Source: Xanthobacteraceae bacterium
GTDB taxonomy: Bacteria; Pseudomonadota; Alphaproteobacteria; Rhizobiales; Xanthobacteraceae
Assembly (NCBI GenBank): GCA_019746355.1
Contig: JAIESC010000163.1
Span: 1 to 19,202, forward strand
Length of the DNA: 19,202 nt
Direction of reading: 5' to 3'
Below, piece by piece: positions 8,019-15,173 of this stretch. The notes beneath the pieces are model-generated. The model ran no database searches. It saw nothing but the letters and a program-made list of their open reading frames with translations, and had not been told where the DNA came from. How positions within the stretch are numbered: the stretch's first letter is position 1; every line of letters begins with the position of its first letter. Position numbers and translations under genes: made by a program.

Positions 8019-9347
8019 CGGAGCGCCCCTATCGAGGAGGCCATCGAGGAAGTCCTCTCGGGACGGGACGGGACCCGCCTGGGTCGCCAGGATCAGCGCT
8101 TCCACGACCTGTCGCGCCAACGACCGGGCCATCACCTGTTCTTCCGTCGATATATCGGTCATGGCGCGGCCATGGAGGAACGCGCTTCGCACGTTGAACA
8201 GCCGCTCATATTGGTCGGCGTAGCGGCGATCACCGAGGAGTCCCGCGACGCGGCCTCGCATTCTGCTGGTCGCTCGCATTCCCTTGTGGCGATCCGGCGC
8301 AATGCGGAAGCTCTTGGCATAGTCAGCGCGCAGGCCAAGCGCCGCCTCAATCGTCGTGATATGCGCCAGCAACTCGTCCACATCATCGGCCAGGAAAGCC
8401 CGAACGAGGAAATGGGCAATCGGCGTTTCAAACAGCACGGACTGCTTCGCCTTCTCGACGATCGTCCATCGGCTCTGATCCCACATGGGCAATTCGGTTT
8501 CGACGTCGTGCTCCAGGCGCAGCTCGACCGGCCGTTCCTCCTCATAGGTCCCGCCATAGCCGTCGTCGTAGATCCGATCCTCCCAGCTCAGCGTATCGGG
8601 CGAAGGAGGCGAATTGGGACGGACGAAGATGTCGCTGTCGACCGTGTAGACCCATGGCACGCGGAAGCCGCGCCAATCGACTTCCGTCATGGTCGACCAG
8701 CTCTCCCACGGAGCCAGCATGAGGAAGAACAGAGCCTCTTCGACGGCGCCGGGAAACCGCCGTTTGTGCGGCTCGATCCGCCCCAGGTCCTGGCTCAGGT
8801 CCATGTACAACACCGGAACGGCCCGGGCTTCAGGCTCCTGGTCAAGCGGTACGGTTTCCTCGACGACCAGCCAGTAAAACTCCGAGAACCGCTCGGCGTC
8901 GAAGTCTTGTCGCTGGAAGAACCGCTTCAGGCGGCGTTCGTCGACCAGGGCGCGCAGTTCCTCCGCGGTCAGCCTGCAAAGCTTCGCCGAACCGAACGCA
9001 AGCGGCGGCAGATCAGCGGCCAGATTCAGCGGCGCGAGATGAACTCGCTTGGCGTGGGTGGCGCGCAGCGCCGCATCGAGCCCTACCGCCACCTCCTCCA
9101 CCGGCAAGGCAAGATGGGTGGCGTCCTTTTGCAGATTGCACGGAAGGCCCAAAGCCCTCAGCGCTGTCGCGAGCGCAAACCCAGGCCCCTTCTTGCCGGC
9201 GTTCGGGTAGCCGTCGCGGCACACTTCGCGCAATCGCACAAATGCAGGATGCGCGAGGATGTTGTCAGGCCCGGGCGGCCGCAGCCGCCAAAGCTCCGAC
9301 ATCGCGGAGATCATCGCACTGCTCGGATCGGTCGCAGCCTCACTCAT
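8010..9347 (-). CDS. ApeA-like HEPN domain protein (probable RNase effector)
   Basis: This 445-residue protein ends in an all-helical region (about 312-425) carrying the HEPN signature R-x4-H in NVRSAFLHGRA (R387 to H392), preceded by the helix ELLAHITTIEAALGL. This pattern matches the ApeA-like HEPN family, whose members are usually metal-independent RNases in anti-phage or toxin systems. The N-terminal 300 residues (helical start, then mixed alpha/beta with Trp-rich segments around 213-235) match no family I know and may sense a trigger or partner. The ATG at 9345-9347 overlaps the stop of the upstream TIR gene as ATGA, so the two are translationally coupled. The domain call is by motif and context; RNase activity is inferred. 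Confidence 0.72.
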   Translation of the reverse strand: MSEAATDPSSAMISAMSELWRLRPPGPDNILAHPAFVRLREVCRDGYPNAGKKGPGFALATALRALGLPCNLQKDATHLALPVEEVAVGLDAALRATHAKRVHLAPLNLAADLPPLAFGSAKLCRLTAEELRALVDERRLKRFFQRQDFDAERFSEFYWLVVEETVPLDQEPEARAVPVLYMDLSQDLGRIEPHKRRFPGAVEEALFFLMLAPWESWSTMTEVDWRGFRVPWVYTVDSDIFVRPNSPPSPDTLSWEDRIYDDGYGGTYEEERPVELRLEHDVETELPMWDQSRWTIVEKAKQSVLFETPIAHFLVRAFLADDVDELLAHITTIEAALGLRADYAKSFRIAPDRHKGMRATSRMRGRVAGLLGDRRYADQYERLFNVRSAFLHGRAMTDISTEEQVMARSLARQVVEALILATQAGPVPSREDFLDGLLDRGAPLL

Positions 9348-10459
9348 CAGGCGATCCGCAGTCGCCGCAGAAGCTTGCCCAGGACGACTTCATAGTCTTC
9401 GGGCTTCGAGAAATCGGCGTAGAGCTTGCCCTTGAGGAATTCCGGCAGCTCGCACTCCTCATAGAGCAGCGGCAACACGACCACTTCGCCGCTGGCGATC
9501 TCGCGGTTCATGGCTACGTCGAGCTCCTTCTTCACCCAGGGAGCGCCGATCGACTTCTTCGACAGGATGACCGCGATGTAGCGGCTGAGCTTCATGCCCT
9601 CCTCGATCTTGGCGATCAGCGAGTCCCCGATGTCGATCTCGGCTTCGTCCAGCCACACGCGCGGGACGCCATGGGCGAGCAGATCCTTGCGGAGCTGGCG
9701 CACGAACGGCTTGTCGACGCCGGTGTGGCTCAAGAAGATGCCGTGGTATTTCTCATGCGTCGGGTCGGCCTTCTCGAGCGCGAGGCTGTCGCGAACGAGC
9801 TGGTTCGCCGCCTCCTGCGAGGTCGGCGGCGTTAGCAGCCATCCCGCCGTGGTCCCGAGGGTCAACTTGCCGCCAAGGCTATAGCCCTCAGGCGTCGCAG
9901 CGACCGACGCATAGTCCTCGCCCGGACCGGACAGACAGAGCGTCCAGCCGCCAGTTCGCGACAGCACCTCGAAATAGCGCGCAAACGGGCTGTCCGGATC
10001 GATGGGCCCTATCCTACGCCCCTTCTTCACGAGCAGATCCGACCGCTTCACGAAGCTCGCCACCTTGGGCGCGACGTAACCCAGATGCGTCTCGCGGTAG
10101 CCGAAAAAGTTCACGCGCTTCGGCTCGGACAGGCACCAGATGACGGTGGCGCCACCAGCGATCGCCGCCTCCATCTCCTTTCGCCGATCCTCACCGTCGA
10201 AGGCGGAATCGAGGTCGTAGCGATCGTTCTGCCCTTTCAGCTTGCCCAGTTCATAGAGTTCGCTGGAGAACTCGCCGGCCTGGCCGAACAGGAGATGCGT
10301 GTAGCTCTCCGGATTGATGATGATCGTGTCGTATTCATAGAGTGGATAAGCGGCCCGCGCCCGATCCACCTCAGCCCGGCATAGGCCGAGATTGTCGATC
10401 TCCACCCCGTTGATCGCGTCGCCGGTATAGGTCACCCCGACCGTTAGCACCCTTCTCAT
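9347..10459 (-). CDS. TIR-domain protein (probable NADase effector) with unknown N-terminal domain
   Basis: The 370-residue protein ends in a TIR domain (about 238-368): GIFLSHTGVDKPFV is strand A, VWLDEAEIDIGDSL follows, then SRYIAVILSKKSIGAPWV, and WVKKEL holds the predicted catalytic glutamate (E312). Bacterial TIR domains commonly cleave NAD+ or make cyclic nucleotide signals in phage defence such as Thoeris. Residues 1-230 look like a Rossmann-type alpha/beta domain (strands RRVLTVGVTY, YDTIIIN, GGATVIWCLS) with a conserved-looking FFGYRETHLGY loop; it could bind a ligand, but this is inference. The ATG at 10459 is preferred because AAGGA lies 7 bases upstream; an alternative GTG at 10474 overlaps the previous stop as GTGA. 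It is the middle gene of a three-gene operon. Confidence 0.85.
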   Translation of the reverse strand: MRRVLTVGVTYTGDAINGVEIDNLGLCRAEVDRARAAYPLYEYDTIIINPESYTHLLFGQAGEFSSELYELGKLKGQNDRYDLDSAFDGEDRRKEMEAAIAGGATVIWCLSEPKRVNFFGYRETHLGYVAPKVASFVKRSDLLVKKGRRIGPIDPDSPFARYFEVLSRTGGWTLCLSGPGEDYASVAATPEGYSLGGKLTLGTTAGWLLTPPTSQEAANQLVRDSLALEKADPTHEKYHGIFLSHTGVDKPFVRQLRKDLLAHGVPRVWLDEAEIDIGDSLIAKIEEGMKLSRYIAVILSKKSIGAPWVKKELDVAMNREIASGEVVVLPLLYEECELPEFLKGKLYADFSKPEDYEVVLGKLLRRLRIA

Positions 10460-10470
10460 AAGTCGTTCCT

Positions 10471-10698
10471 TCACGCCTTTCGCTCGGCGGTCTCCGCCGG
10501 CTTCACGTCCATGACCTCGCCGCGGCTGCCGACGAGCACGATCTCGATGCCGGCCAGGCCGCAGCGCGGCGCAAGCCGCTCGGCCAGTCGTAAGGTGCCG
10601 TCCGTCAGCGGAACTACGGCGACCTGACGCCCCTGCGACGGTGTCGCCATCAGGATTCCGACCGTCTCGCGGTTCGGCGGCGGCGCCAACGCCGTCAC
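10471..10698 (-). CDS. Small 75-residue protein, first gene of the TIR-HEPN operon
   Basis: The frame begins with GTG at 10698, with gagg 5 bases upstream, and no ATG is available before the in-frame stop further upstream. The protein reads as a small alpha/beta unit: ETVGILMATPSQGRQVAVVP, then LRLAERLAPRCGLAG, IEIVLVGSRGEVMDVKP and a charged tail. I do not recognise the family. Its stop (10471-10473) overlaps a possible GTG start of the TIR gene and lies 11 bases before the preferred ATG, so it is co-transcribed. A small first gene in a TIR/HEPN operon could be a regulator, a sensor or an antitoxin-like partner, but nothing in the sequence decides this. Confidence 0.55.
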   Translation of the reverse strand: MTALAPPPNRETVGILMATPSQGRQVAVVPLTDGTLRLAERLAPRCGLAGIEIVLVGSRGEVMDVKPAETAERKA

Positions 10699-10759
10699 GA
10701 GATCCTCGAAATCCGATCCAGCCTCCCCGCCCGCTCAGCAGACGCGCCGTGCGCTGCCA

Positions 10760-10789
10760 TTGACAACAGCTTATAACCGTCCATATTTG
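10760..10789 (+). promoter_or_regulatory. Predicted promoter of the plus-strand nuclease/peptidase cassette
   Basis: A perfect -35 box TTGACA (10760-10765) is followed after 18 bases by TATTTG (10784-10789), a weak -10. Transcription would start only about 15 bases before the ATG at 10811, just in front of the strong RBS aaaggagg. It overlaps the opposing promoter of the TIR-HEPN operon, so polymerases or a regulator could act on both at once. Confidence 0.4.
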
Positions 10790-10798
10790 CCTGGTAAA
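10770..10798 (-). promoter_or_regulatory. Predicted sigma70-type promoter of the TIR-HEPN operon
   Basis: On the minus strand TTTACC (10793-10798) is followed by a 17-base spacer and TATAAG (10770-10775), 4/6 and 5/6 matches to consensus. Transcription would start near 10763, leaving a leader of about 65 bases before the GTG at 10698. Confidence 0.45.
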
Positions 10799-10810
10799 GG
10801 AGGCCCGCTC

Positions 10811-11365
10811 ATGTTTACCTACAGCTCCGAGAAATTTGCGTCGCTCTATGCGTCCGCCTTGGGGCAGCGCATCTGGACCTTCCTTACGCAGGCCGAAAAT
10901 GTAGCGCGCCTGGAAATCGCGTCAGAACTGGGCAAGCCCGCGGTGGAGGGCATCGAGGAGCAGCTCCTCGCGGAGTTTCGCGAAGAGGTCCTCGCCGACC
11001 GCGTGAAGCAGATGGTTGGCCACATGGTGCGGCAAATCCTGGAGCAACGCGACTGGGTGCTCGACCAGACCGACGTGAAGGTCCAGTCCGTCCCCTTCAG
11101 CAAGGCGGCGCGTTATCGCCGGCCTGACTGGTTCACCTTCCACGCCTTCCGCAACACCAGCGATCCGCGCGACGTCGTCATCACCGATCGCCGGCAGAAC
11201 CCGACGCTGCCCGCCGGTCCACGCTGGACCTACTACGCAACCTTCGCCAGCCCGTTGAAGGCAGCCGTCGCCTTCGGCGTCAACGACATCAAGCAGCTCC
11301 GCCAGCAGGTCCATTCCCACGGCTATCACCGGGTGCTGGTCCCCCGGATGCTGCGCCGGGCCTGA
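10811..11365 (+). CDS. Conserved hypothetical protein, first gene of the nuclease/Lit-like cassette
   Basis: The protein has 184 residues. The ATG at 10811 is chosen because aaaggagg lies 7 bases upstream; a TTG at 10760 in the same frame is the -35 box. The N-terminal half is helical (FASLYASALGQRIWTFLTQA, then ARLEIASELGKPAVEGIEEQ), compatible with a DNA- or protein-binding helical bundle. A middle segment contains LADRVKQMVGHMVRQILEQR, and the C-terminal half is basic and aromatic (RYRRPDWFTFHAFRN, RWTYYATF). The type reminds me of conserved unknown proteins on alphaproteobacterial plasmids and islands, with no assigned function. It is separated by 12 bases from the next gene in the same direction. 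Being first, with the best RBS of the cassette, it may be a regulator or structural partner (inference). Confidence 0.7.
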   Translation: MFTYSSEKFASLYASALGQRIWTFLTQAENVARLEIASELGKPAVEGIEEQLLAEFREEVLADRVKQMVGHMVRQILEQRDWVLDQTDVKVQSVPFSKAARYRRPDWFTFHAFRNTSDPRDVVITDRRQNPTLPAGPRWTYYATFASPLKAAVAFGVNDIKQLRQQVHSHGYHRVLVPRMLRRA

Positions 11366-11377
11366 AACGAGCAGACG

Positions 11378-12304
11378 ATGAGTGATCTTTTCGACGTCGA
11401 CGGTGCCAATCTCGATCGCGGGTTCGAGAACCTGAAAGCCGCCGAGTCTCCGTACGAGCAGCAGCTTCACGCCATGCTGCAGGAGATGTGGGAGCGTTAC
11501 GAGCCCTATGCCGACCCCGACTTCCGGCAGGGCTTCGCTCGCGACGTCGATGGCCGTTTCTGGGAGATGTATCTGGGCTGCACGCTGCTGGAGGCGGGCC
11601 GCACCCTGCTTCCCGTGGTCGAGCGCCAACGTGAAGGCGGCCAGCCGGACCTGTGTGTGCTCGACGATGGCCGTCGCATCTGGATCGAGGCCATCACTCC
11701 GGACGAAGGCGCTCCCGGCCCCGACCAGATCGTCCGGCCTGTTCCAATCAATGAAGGCGGCGGCCTCTTCGCCGTGCCGATGCGGCAGGCGCAGCTTCGC
11801 ACCTCCAGCGCGTTCTGGACCAAGGCGCAGAAGATCCGCCGCTACCTCGAACAGGGCGTGATCGCGCCGGACGACACGCGCATCATCGCGATCAGCGCCA
11901 GCCGCTTCGGCGTCTATGTCGCGGAGCAGCCGTTGCCGCTCATCATGACGACGCTGTTTCCGATTGGCGACGCCTACATCACTATCAACCGGGAAACCGG
12001 CAATGTCCTTGAAGAAGGATTCCACCCAGCTCCCTTCATCGAGCGTGAGCGCAATCCGATCCCGCGCACCGCCTTTCTTGACGAGCGCTTCGCCGACATC
12101 TCGGGCGTGATCTGGTCACGGATATCGCTCGGCAATCTTTCGCGCCAAGCCCGGCCGATCACCTATGTCCACAATCCGCTGGCCCAGACCCCGCTGCCCA
12201 CGAACTGGGGCGTCTGGGATCGCGAGTTCGTGACGACCCCGCAGGGCGACCAATGGGAAGCCAACGACATCCTGGCCCAAGCGCCCGCGGCGGAGGCGTC
12301 ATGA
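11378..12304 (+). CDS. PD-(D/E)xK-like nuclease fold protein (first paralogue)
   Basis: The 308-residue protein has the spacing of a PD-(D/E)xK nuclease core: E63 in the helix RFWEMYLGCTLLEAG, then GGQPDLCVLDDG (P90-D91), then the strand RIWIEAITP with E104. The lysine of the E-x-K half-motif is not obvious, since A105 and I106 follow, so the metal site may be atypical. The C-terminal part (about 195-300) contains ISGVIWSRISLGNLSRQ and HNPLAQTPLP, both echoed in the next gene. Its stop overlaps an ATG (ATGA at 12301-12304), but that frame closes after 16 codons. No annotated family is recognised with certainty; the nuclease fold call rests on motif order alone. Confidence 0.68.
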   Translation: MSDLFDVDGANLDRGFENLKAAESPYEQQLHAMLQEMWERYEPYADPDFRQGFARDVDGRFWEMYLGCTLLEAGRTLLPVVERQREGGQPDLCVLDDGRRIWIEAITPDEGAPGPDQIVRPVPINEGGGLFAVPMRQAQLRTSSAFWTKAQKIRRYLEQGVIAPDDTRIIAISASRFGVYVAEQPLPLIMTTLFPIGDAYITINRETGNVLEEGFHPAPFIERERNPIPRTAFLDERFADISGVIWSRISLGNLSRQARPITYVHNPLAQTPLPTNWGVWDREFVTTPQGDQWEANDILAQAPAAEAS

Positions 12305-12322
12305 CGATTCAGCCACGCGAGC

Positions 12323-13750
12323 ATGAGGGCGGCCATGGCCGAAGCCGATGAGCAGCGGCTGATCGCGCCGATCGGCCAGCGGCAGTTCGAGCTCTATGCG
12401 CTGTCGCTCGATCGCGGCCCCAATTTCGATCCCGCACATATTTTCGAGAGCTATCAGGCGGGACGCTGCGGCGCGAGCGGCTGCATCCTTCTCGATCCGG
12501 AGCAAGGCTCCTTCACCAGCCTTGCGCTGCGCCGGCGCGTCGATCACTGCTGGGTCAAGGTCGACGAAAGCGGCCCTTGGTCGACGCCGGAGGCCGCGCT
12601 CGACCGCCTCGGCGTCAGCATGCGCGGCGGCGATCCGCCCGAACCCTTACCGCCCGGTGCACGGCGACGCCCGCTCCTGGTGAATGTCGGACCGCGCGGG
12701 ATCTGCCCGGAGTTCGAGCTGCTGACGAGCACCATCAGCCATCTGCCGGCGCTGATGGCCCTCGGGGAATGCTATCTCGCTCTTCCCAATCCAGATCCCA
12801 ATTTCGTCCCGGATTTCCAGACCAGCAATTTCGCCTCCCGGCTTTTCGAACTCTACCTTCTCGCCTGCTTTCGCGAGCAGGGCCTGGTGGTCCGGCAAGA
12901 CCATGTCTCGCCGGATTTCTGGATCGAAAAGGATGGCGCCGCCTGCTGGATCGAGGCGGTGACTGCCAACTCCGAAACCCCACGCGCCGGCGGCATCGGG
13001 CAATGGGTACATGCCCCGGAGGATCGGATTGAACGACTAAGCGGCAATCCGGCCGAGCGCTTCGCCAAGACGCTCCGCGGCAAGCTTCAGCGCAACTATC
13101 ACGAACTGGAGCATGTAAAGGGACAGCCGTTCGCCATGGCGACCGCCGACTTCCACGTATCCGGCTCCATGGTGTGGAGCCGAGAGGCGCTGCCCACCTA
13201 TCTTTACGGCCTTCGTGCGGATGTCGCGGGAGATGGCGCGGAGCGTCGCGCGATCGGAACGCCGATCGCCAATCTGACGGGCAAGCACAGCATCCCCGCA
13301 GGTCTCTTTCGCGATCCGGATTTCGCTCACCTGTCGGCCGTCGTCTTCAGCAATGCGGCGACGCTGGCCAAGTTCAACCGCATGGGCTTCCTCGCTGGGT
13401 GGCGGCCGCCCGGGCTAACGATGACTCGGCGCGGCATCCTCTTCGACCGAACACCGGGCGCATTGGAGCCTATTGATTTCAACCTTTCCATCGACAGCGC
13501 CGAATATCAGGCGCTCTGGCCGTGGGGCGAAGCCTGGTGTCAGGAGCTGGAGGTGTTTCACAACCCGCTGGCGACGCACCCCATTCCTTTCGATCTCATC
13601 CCAGGCGCCACCCACTGGTTTGAGCGCGACGGCGACATCGAGTGCAGCACCATCTGGGCGAACTCGGTCCTCTCATCGGTCACCCATCTGCGCATGGCCG
13701 GCGAACCCGACACGGCGAGCGAGGTGCGGGACGAAAGCGAACCGTCGTGA
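12323..13750 (+). CDS. PD-(D/E)xK-like nuclease fold protein (second paralogue, extended N-terminus)
   Basis: Of the 475 residues, about 165-220 match the layout of the upstream protein: F175-E176 in SRLFELYLLACFREQG, then SPDFWIEKDG (P197-D198), then ACWIEAVTA (E211). As there, the lysine is missing. Later, LSAVVFSNAATLAKFN and HNPLATHPIPFD match ISGVIWSR and HNPLAQTPLP of the first paralogue, so the two are diverged copies along their length. The first 160 residues are extra, with no recognised domain. ATG 12323 is given; ATG 12335 with gaggg 5 bases upstream is an equally good start. The stop overlaps a GTG (GTGA at 13747) in the next frame, consistent with coupled translation. Confidence 0.68.
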   Translation: MRAAMAEADEQRLIAPIGQRQFELYALSLDRGPNFDPAHIFESYQAGRCGASGCILLDPEQGSFTSLALRRRVDHCWVKVDESGPWSTPEAALDRLGVSMRGGDPPEPLPPGARRRPLLVNVGPRGICPEFELLTSTISHLPALMALGECYLALPNPDPNFVPDFQTSNFASRLFELYLLACFREQGLVVRQDHVSPDFWIEKDGAACWIEAVTANSETPRAGGIGQWVHAPEDRIERLSGNPAERFAKTLRGKLQRNYHELEHVKGQPFAMATADFHVSGSMVWSREALPTYLYGLRADVAGDGAERRAIGTPIANLTGKHSIPAGLFRDPDFAHLSAVVFSNAATLAKFNRMGFLAGWRPPGLTMTRRGILFDRTPGALEPIDFNLSIDSAEYQALWPWGEAWCQELEVFHNPLATHPIPFDLIPGATHWFERDGDIECSTIWANSVLSSVTHLRMAGEPDTASEVRDESEPS

Positions 13751-13800
13751 CCAACGCGCCATCCACCGCGCACCCCGCCGAACAGGAGACACGGGCCACC

Positions 13801-14724
13801 ATGACGACTGAACCATCCGACCGGACGATCGTCCTCCATCTCTTGCGCGGCGCCGTGCCCGAGCGCGCCGACGACATCAGCGGTCTTTGGAGCCAATACG
13901 GCCATGCCGTCGAGGTCGCGCCGAGCACCAAGGGCGTGACCATGAATGCCGATGCGGCGCGTATCCAGTTCGATACCAAGACGATCGACTTTTTCTGGCT
14001 GCTCGGATTCAGCGCCTGGCGAGCCATCGAAGTGTACGCGCCGGCTTTGGTCGTGGCGACCTCGAGCGGGATGCCGCTCGACCAGGCCCTCAGCATCGAC
14101 GAGGAACGAGGCCAGTACGAACTCGACTACAAGCAGCGCATCGCCGCCGCCCAGTCGCTCATCGCGGCCGAACAGACCGCCGAAATCTCCTGGCCGGCGG
14201 ACATCCCTGAACCGACCGCCGACCGCGAAAGCCTCGGCGACGTCCAGCATATGGCGGTTTTCGATCTCGTCGCGCTCGCCTTGGCCTTCGCCCTGCTGCA
14301 CGAATTCCAGCACGTCATGTTCTGCGCCGACAAGAGCGCGCCCTCCGCGCTGCCGGAAGAGGAAATCGCCTGCGACACCTATGCCCGCGACTTCATGACG
14401 AGCGGCCTAGCCGCCTACGCGAAGAAGCACGGGCACGACTTCGCCCAGGTCCAGCAAAAGCGCGCGATGGGAATAGCGCTCGCCGCGGTGATCATCCATG
14501 CGATGACGCCGAGCAATGCGCATTGGGGCAATCGCCAATATCCCCCGATCGCCGAACGGCTGACCGCGATGATCCACGGCTACACGCTGCCGGCCGGCTC
14601 ATCCTTCTGGCCTTTTACGGCTTGCCTCCTGATCGCGCTCATGCGGCAGGAAAATCGTCCACTCGACATCGTCGCGCACTCGGACAAGGAGATGGTCGAG
14701 ATGCTTCTCGACCGGCTCCGCTGA
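13801..14724 (+). CDS. Lit-like (peptidase U49 type) HExxH metallopeptidase
   Basis: The 307 residues are close in length to E. coli Lit. The zinc motif is H167-EFQ-H171 in FALLHEFQHVMFCAD, followed by PEEEIACDTYARDFM, where E187 or E188 is the likely third ligand. A second helical block (KRAMGIALAAVIIHAMTP) and a final helix follow. Lit family members are intracellular zinc proteases; Lit of E. coli cleaves EF-Tu when triggered by the phage T4 Gol peptide and shuts down translation. A related role in aborting infection is inferred here from the motif and the nuclease neighbours. An in-frame GTG at 13747 overlapping the previous stop would add 18 residues (VTNAPSTAHPAEQETRAT); ATG 13801 is preferred, though its aggag sits 12 bases away. 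Confidence 0.72.
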   Translation: MTTEPSDRTIVLHLLRGAVPERADDISGLWSQYGHAVEVAPSTKGVTMNADAARIQFDTKTIDFFWLLGFSAWRAIEVYAPALVVATSSGMPLDQALSIDEERGQYELDYKQRIAAAQSLIAAEQTAEISWPADIPEPTADRESLGDVQHMAVFDLVALALAFALLHEFQHVMFCADKSAPSALPEEEIACDTYARDFMTSGLAAYAKKHGHDFAQVQQKRAMGIALAAVIIHAMTPSNAHWGNRQYPPIAERLTAMIHGYTLPAGSSFWPFTACLLIALMRQENRPLDIVAHSDKEMVEMLLDRLR

Positions 14725-14742
14725 TGGCGCAGGGAGCGTGAC

Positions 14743-15081
14743 GTGCCGGTCTATTTCATTGGCGAGGATGAAAACGGATGCTCCCCGATCAAAATCGGGG
14801 TGGCGAAGAACATCGAGGCGCGAAAGCGCAACCTCCAGACCGTCAACCCTCTCGAGCTGAGGCTGCTCGGATGGATCGAGGCAGCCGACGCCTTTCAGCT
14901 TGAGCGCCACCTTCATCAGCATTTCGGATCGACCCATGTGGTCACCGCTCAAGGCTGCTTGTCTGCAAAAGCACCGGCACGATCTCGGCTACCCGGCTGC
15001 AAGGTTCTGGGCCGAGTCGGTTGGCGAGCGCTTCGCCAATCGGCTCGTATGATCTCTATCGAGTCAATTGCAATTTTGTGA
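14743..15081 (+). CDS. GIY-YIG/Mug113-type nuclease domain protein, probably frameshifted in its 3' half
   Basis: The first 65 residues form a GIY-YIG-like (Mug113/T5orf172) domain: VYFIG, then SPIKIGVAKNIEARKRNLQT, LELRLLGWIE and the helix AFQLERHLHQHF with the expected glutamate. The GTG start has aggga just upstream. From about 14936 the reading frame looks wrong (QGCLSAKAPARSRLPG), whereas the +1 frame reads LKAACLQKHRHDLGYPAARF, WAESVGERFANRL up to 15046, and the third frame then reads YDLYRVNCNFVNGLPPRYRD to a stop at 15111-15113. The original gene therefore likely ran 14743-15113 and suffered two small indels, unless these are sequencing errors. It is the last gene of the plus-strand cassette. 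Confidence 0.55.
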   Translation: MPVYFIGEDENGCSPIKIGVAKNIEARKRNLQTVNPLELRLLGWIEAADAFQLERHLHQHFGSTHVVTAQGCLSAKAPARSRLPGCKVLGRVGWRALRQSARMISIESIAIL

Positions 15082-15173
15082 ATGGCCTGCCGCCGCGCTA
15101 TCGCGACGAGTGATCCCGAAAGGCGCACGCAGCGGCGGAGCCAGGGCAGGCAGCGCCGAGACGCGAATATGCG
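15082..15173. other. Short convergent intergenic region
   Basis: This lies between the end of the plus-strand cassette and the end of the minus-strand gene at 15174. It contains the probable original 3' end of the GIY-YIG gene (stop at 15111-15113). No hairpin with a T-run, and so no clear terminator, is visible. Confidence 0.3.

Noticed and set aside
7847..8044. Intact 65-aa gene
   Set aside because: It overlaps the HEPN gene end, lacks an RBS, and its second half makes better protein in a shifted frame, so it is treated as part of a remnant.
8172..9395. 407-aa plus-strand frame opposite the HEPN gene
   Set aside because: The minus-strand frame has coherent domains and an ATGA overlap with its neighbour; the plus frame has none.
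8010..10698. Thoeris system
   Set aside because: A TIR gene is present, but no ThsA-like SIR2/SLOG or Macro partner is found beside it; the partner carries a HEPN motif.
10922..12025. 367-aa minus-strand frame opposite the 184-aa and first nuclease-like genes
   Set aside because: The composition is that of a shadow frame and it crosses two convincing plus-strand genes.
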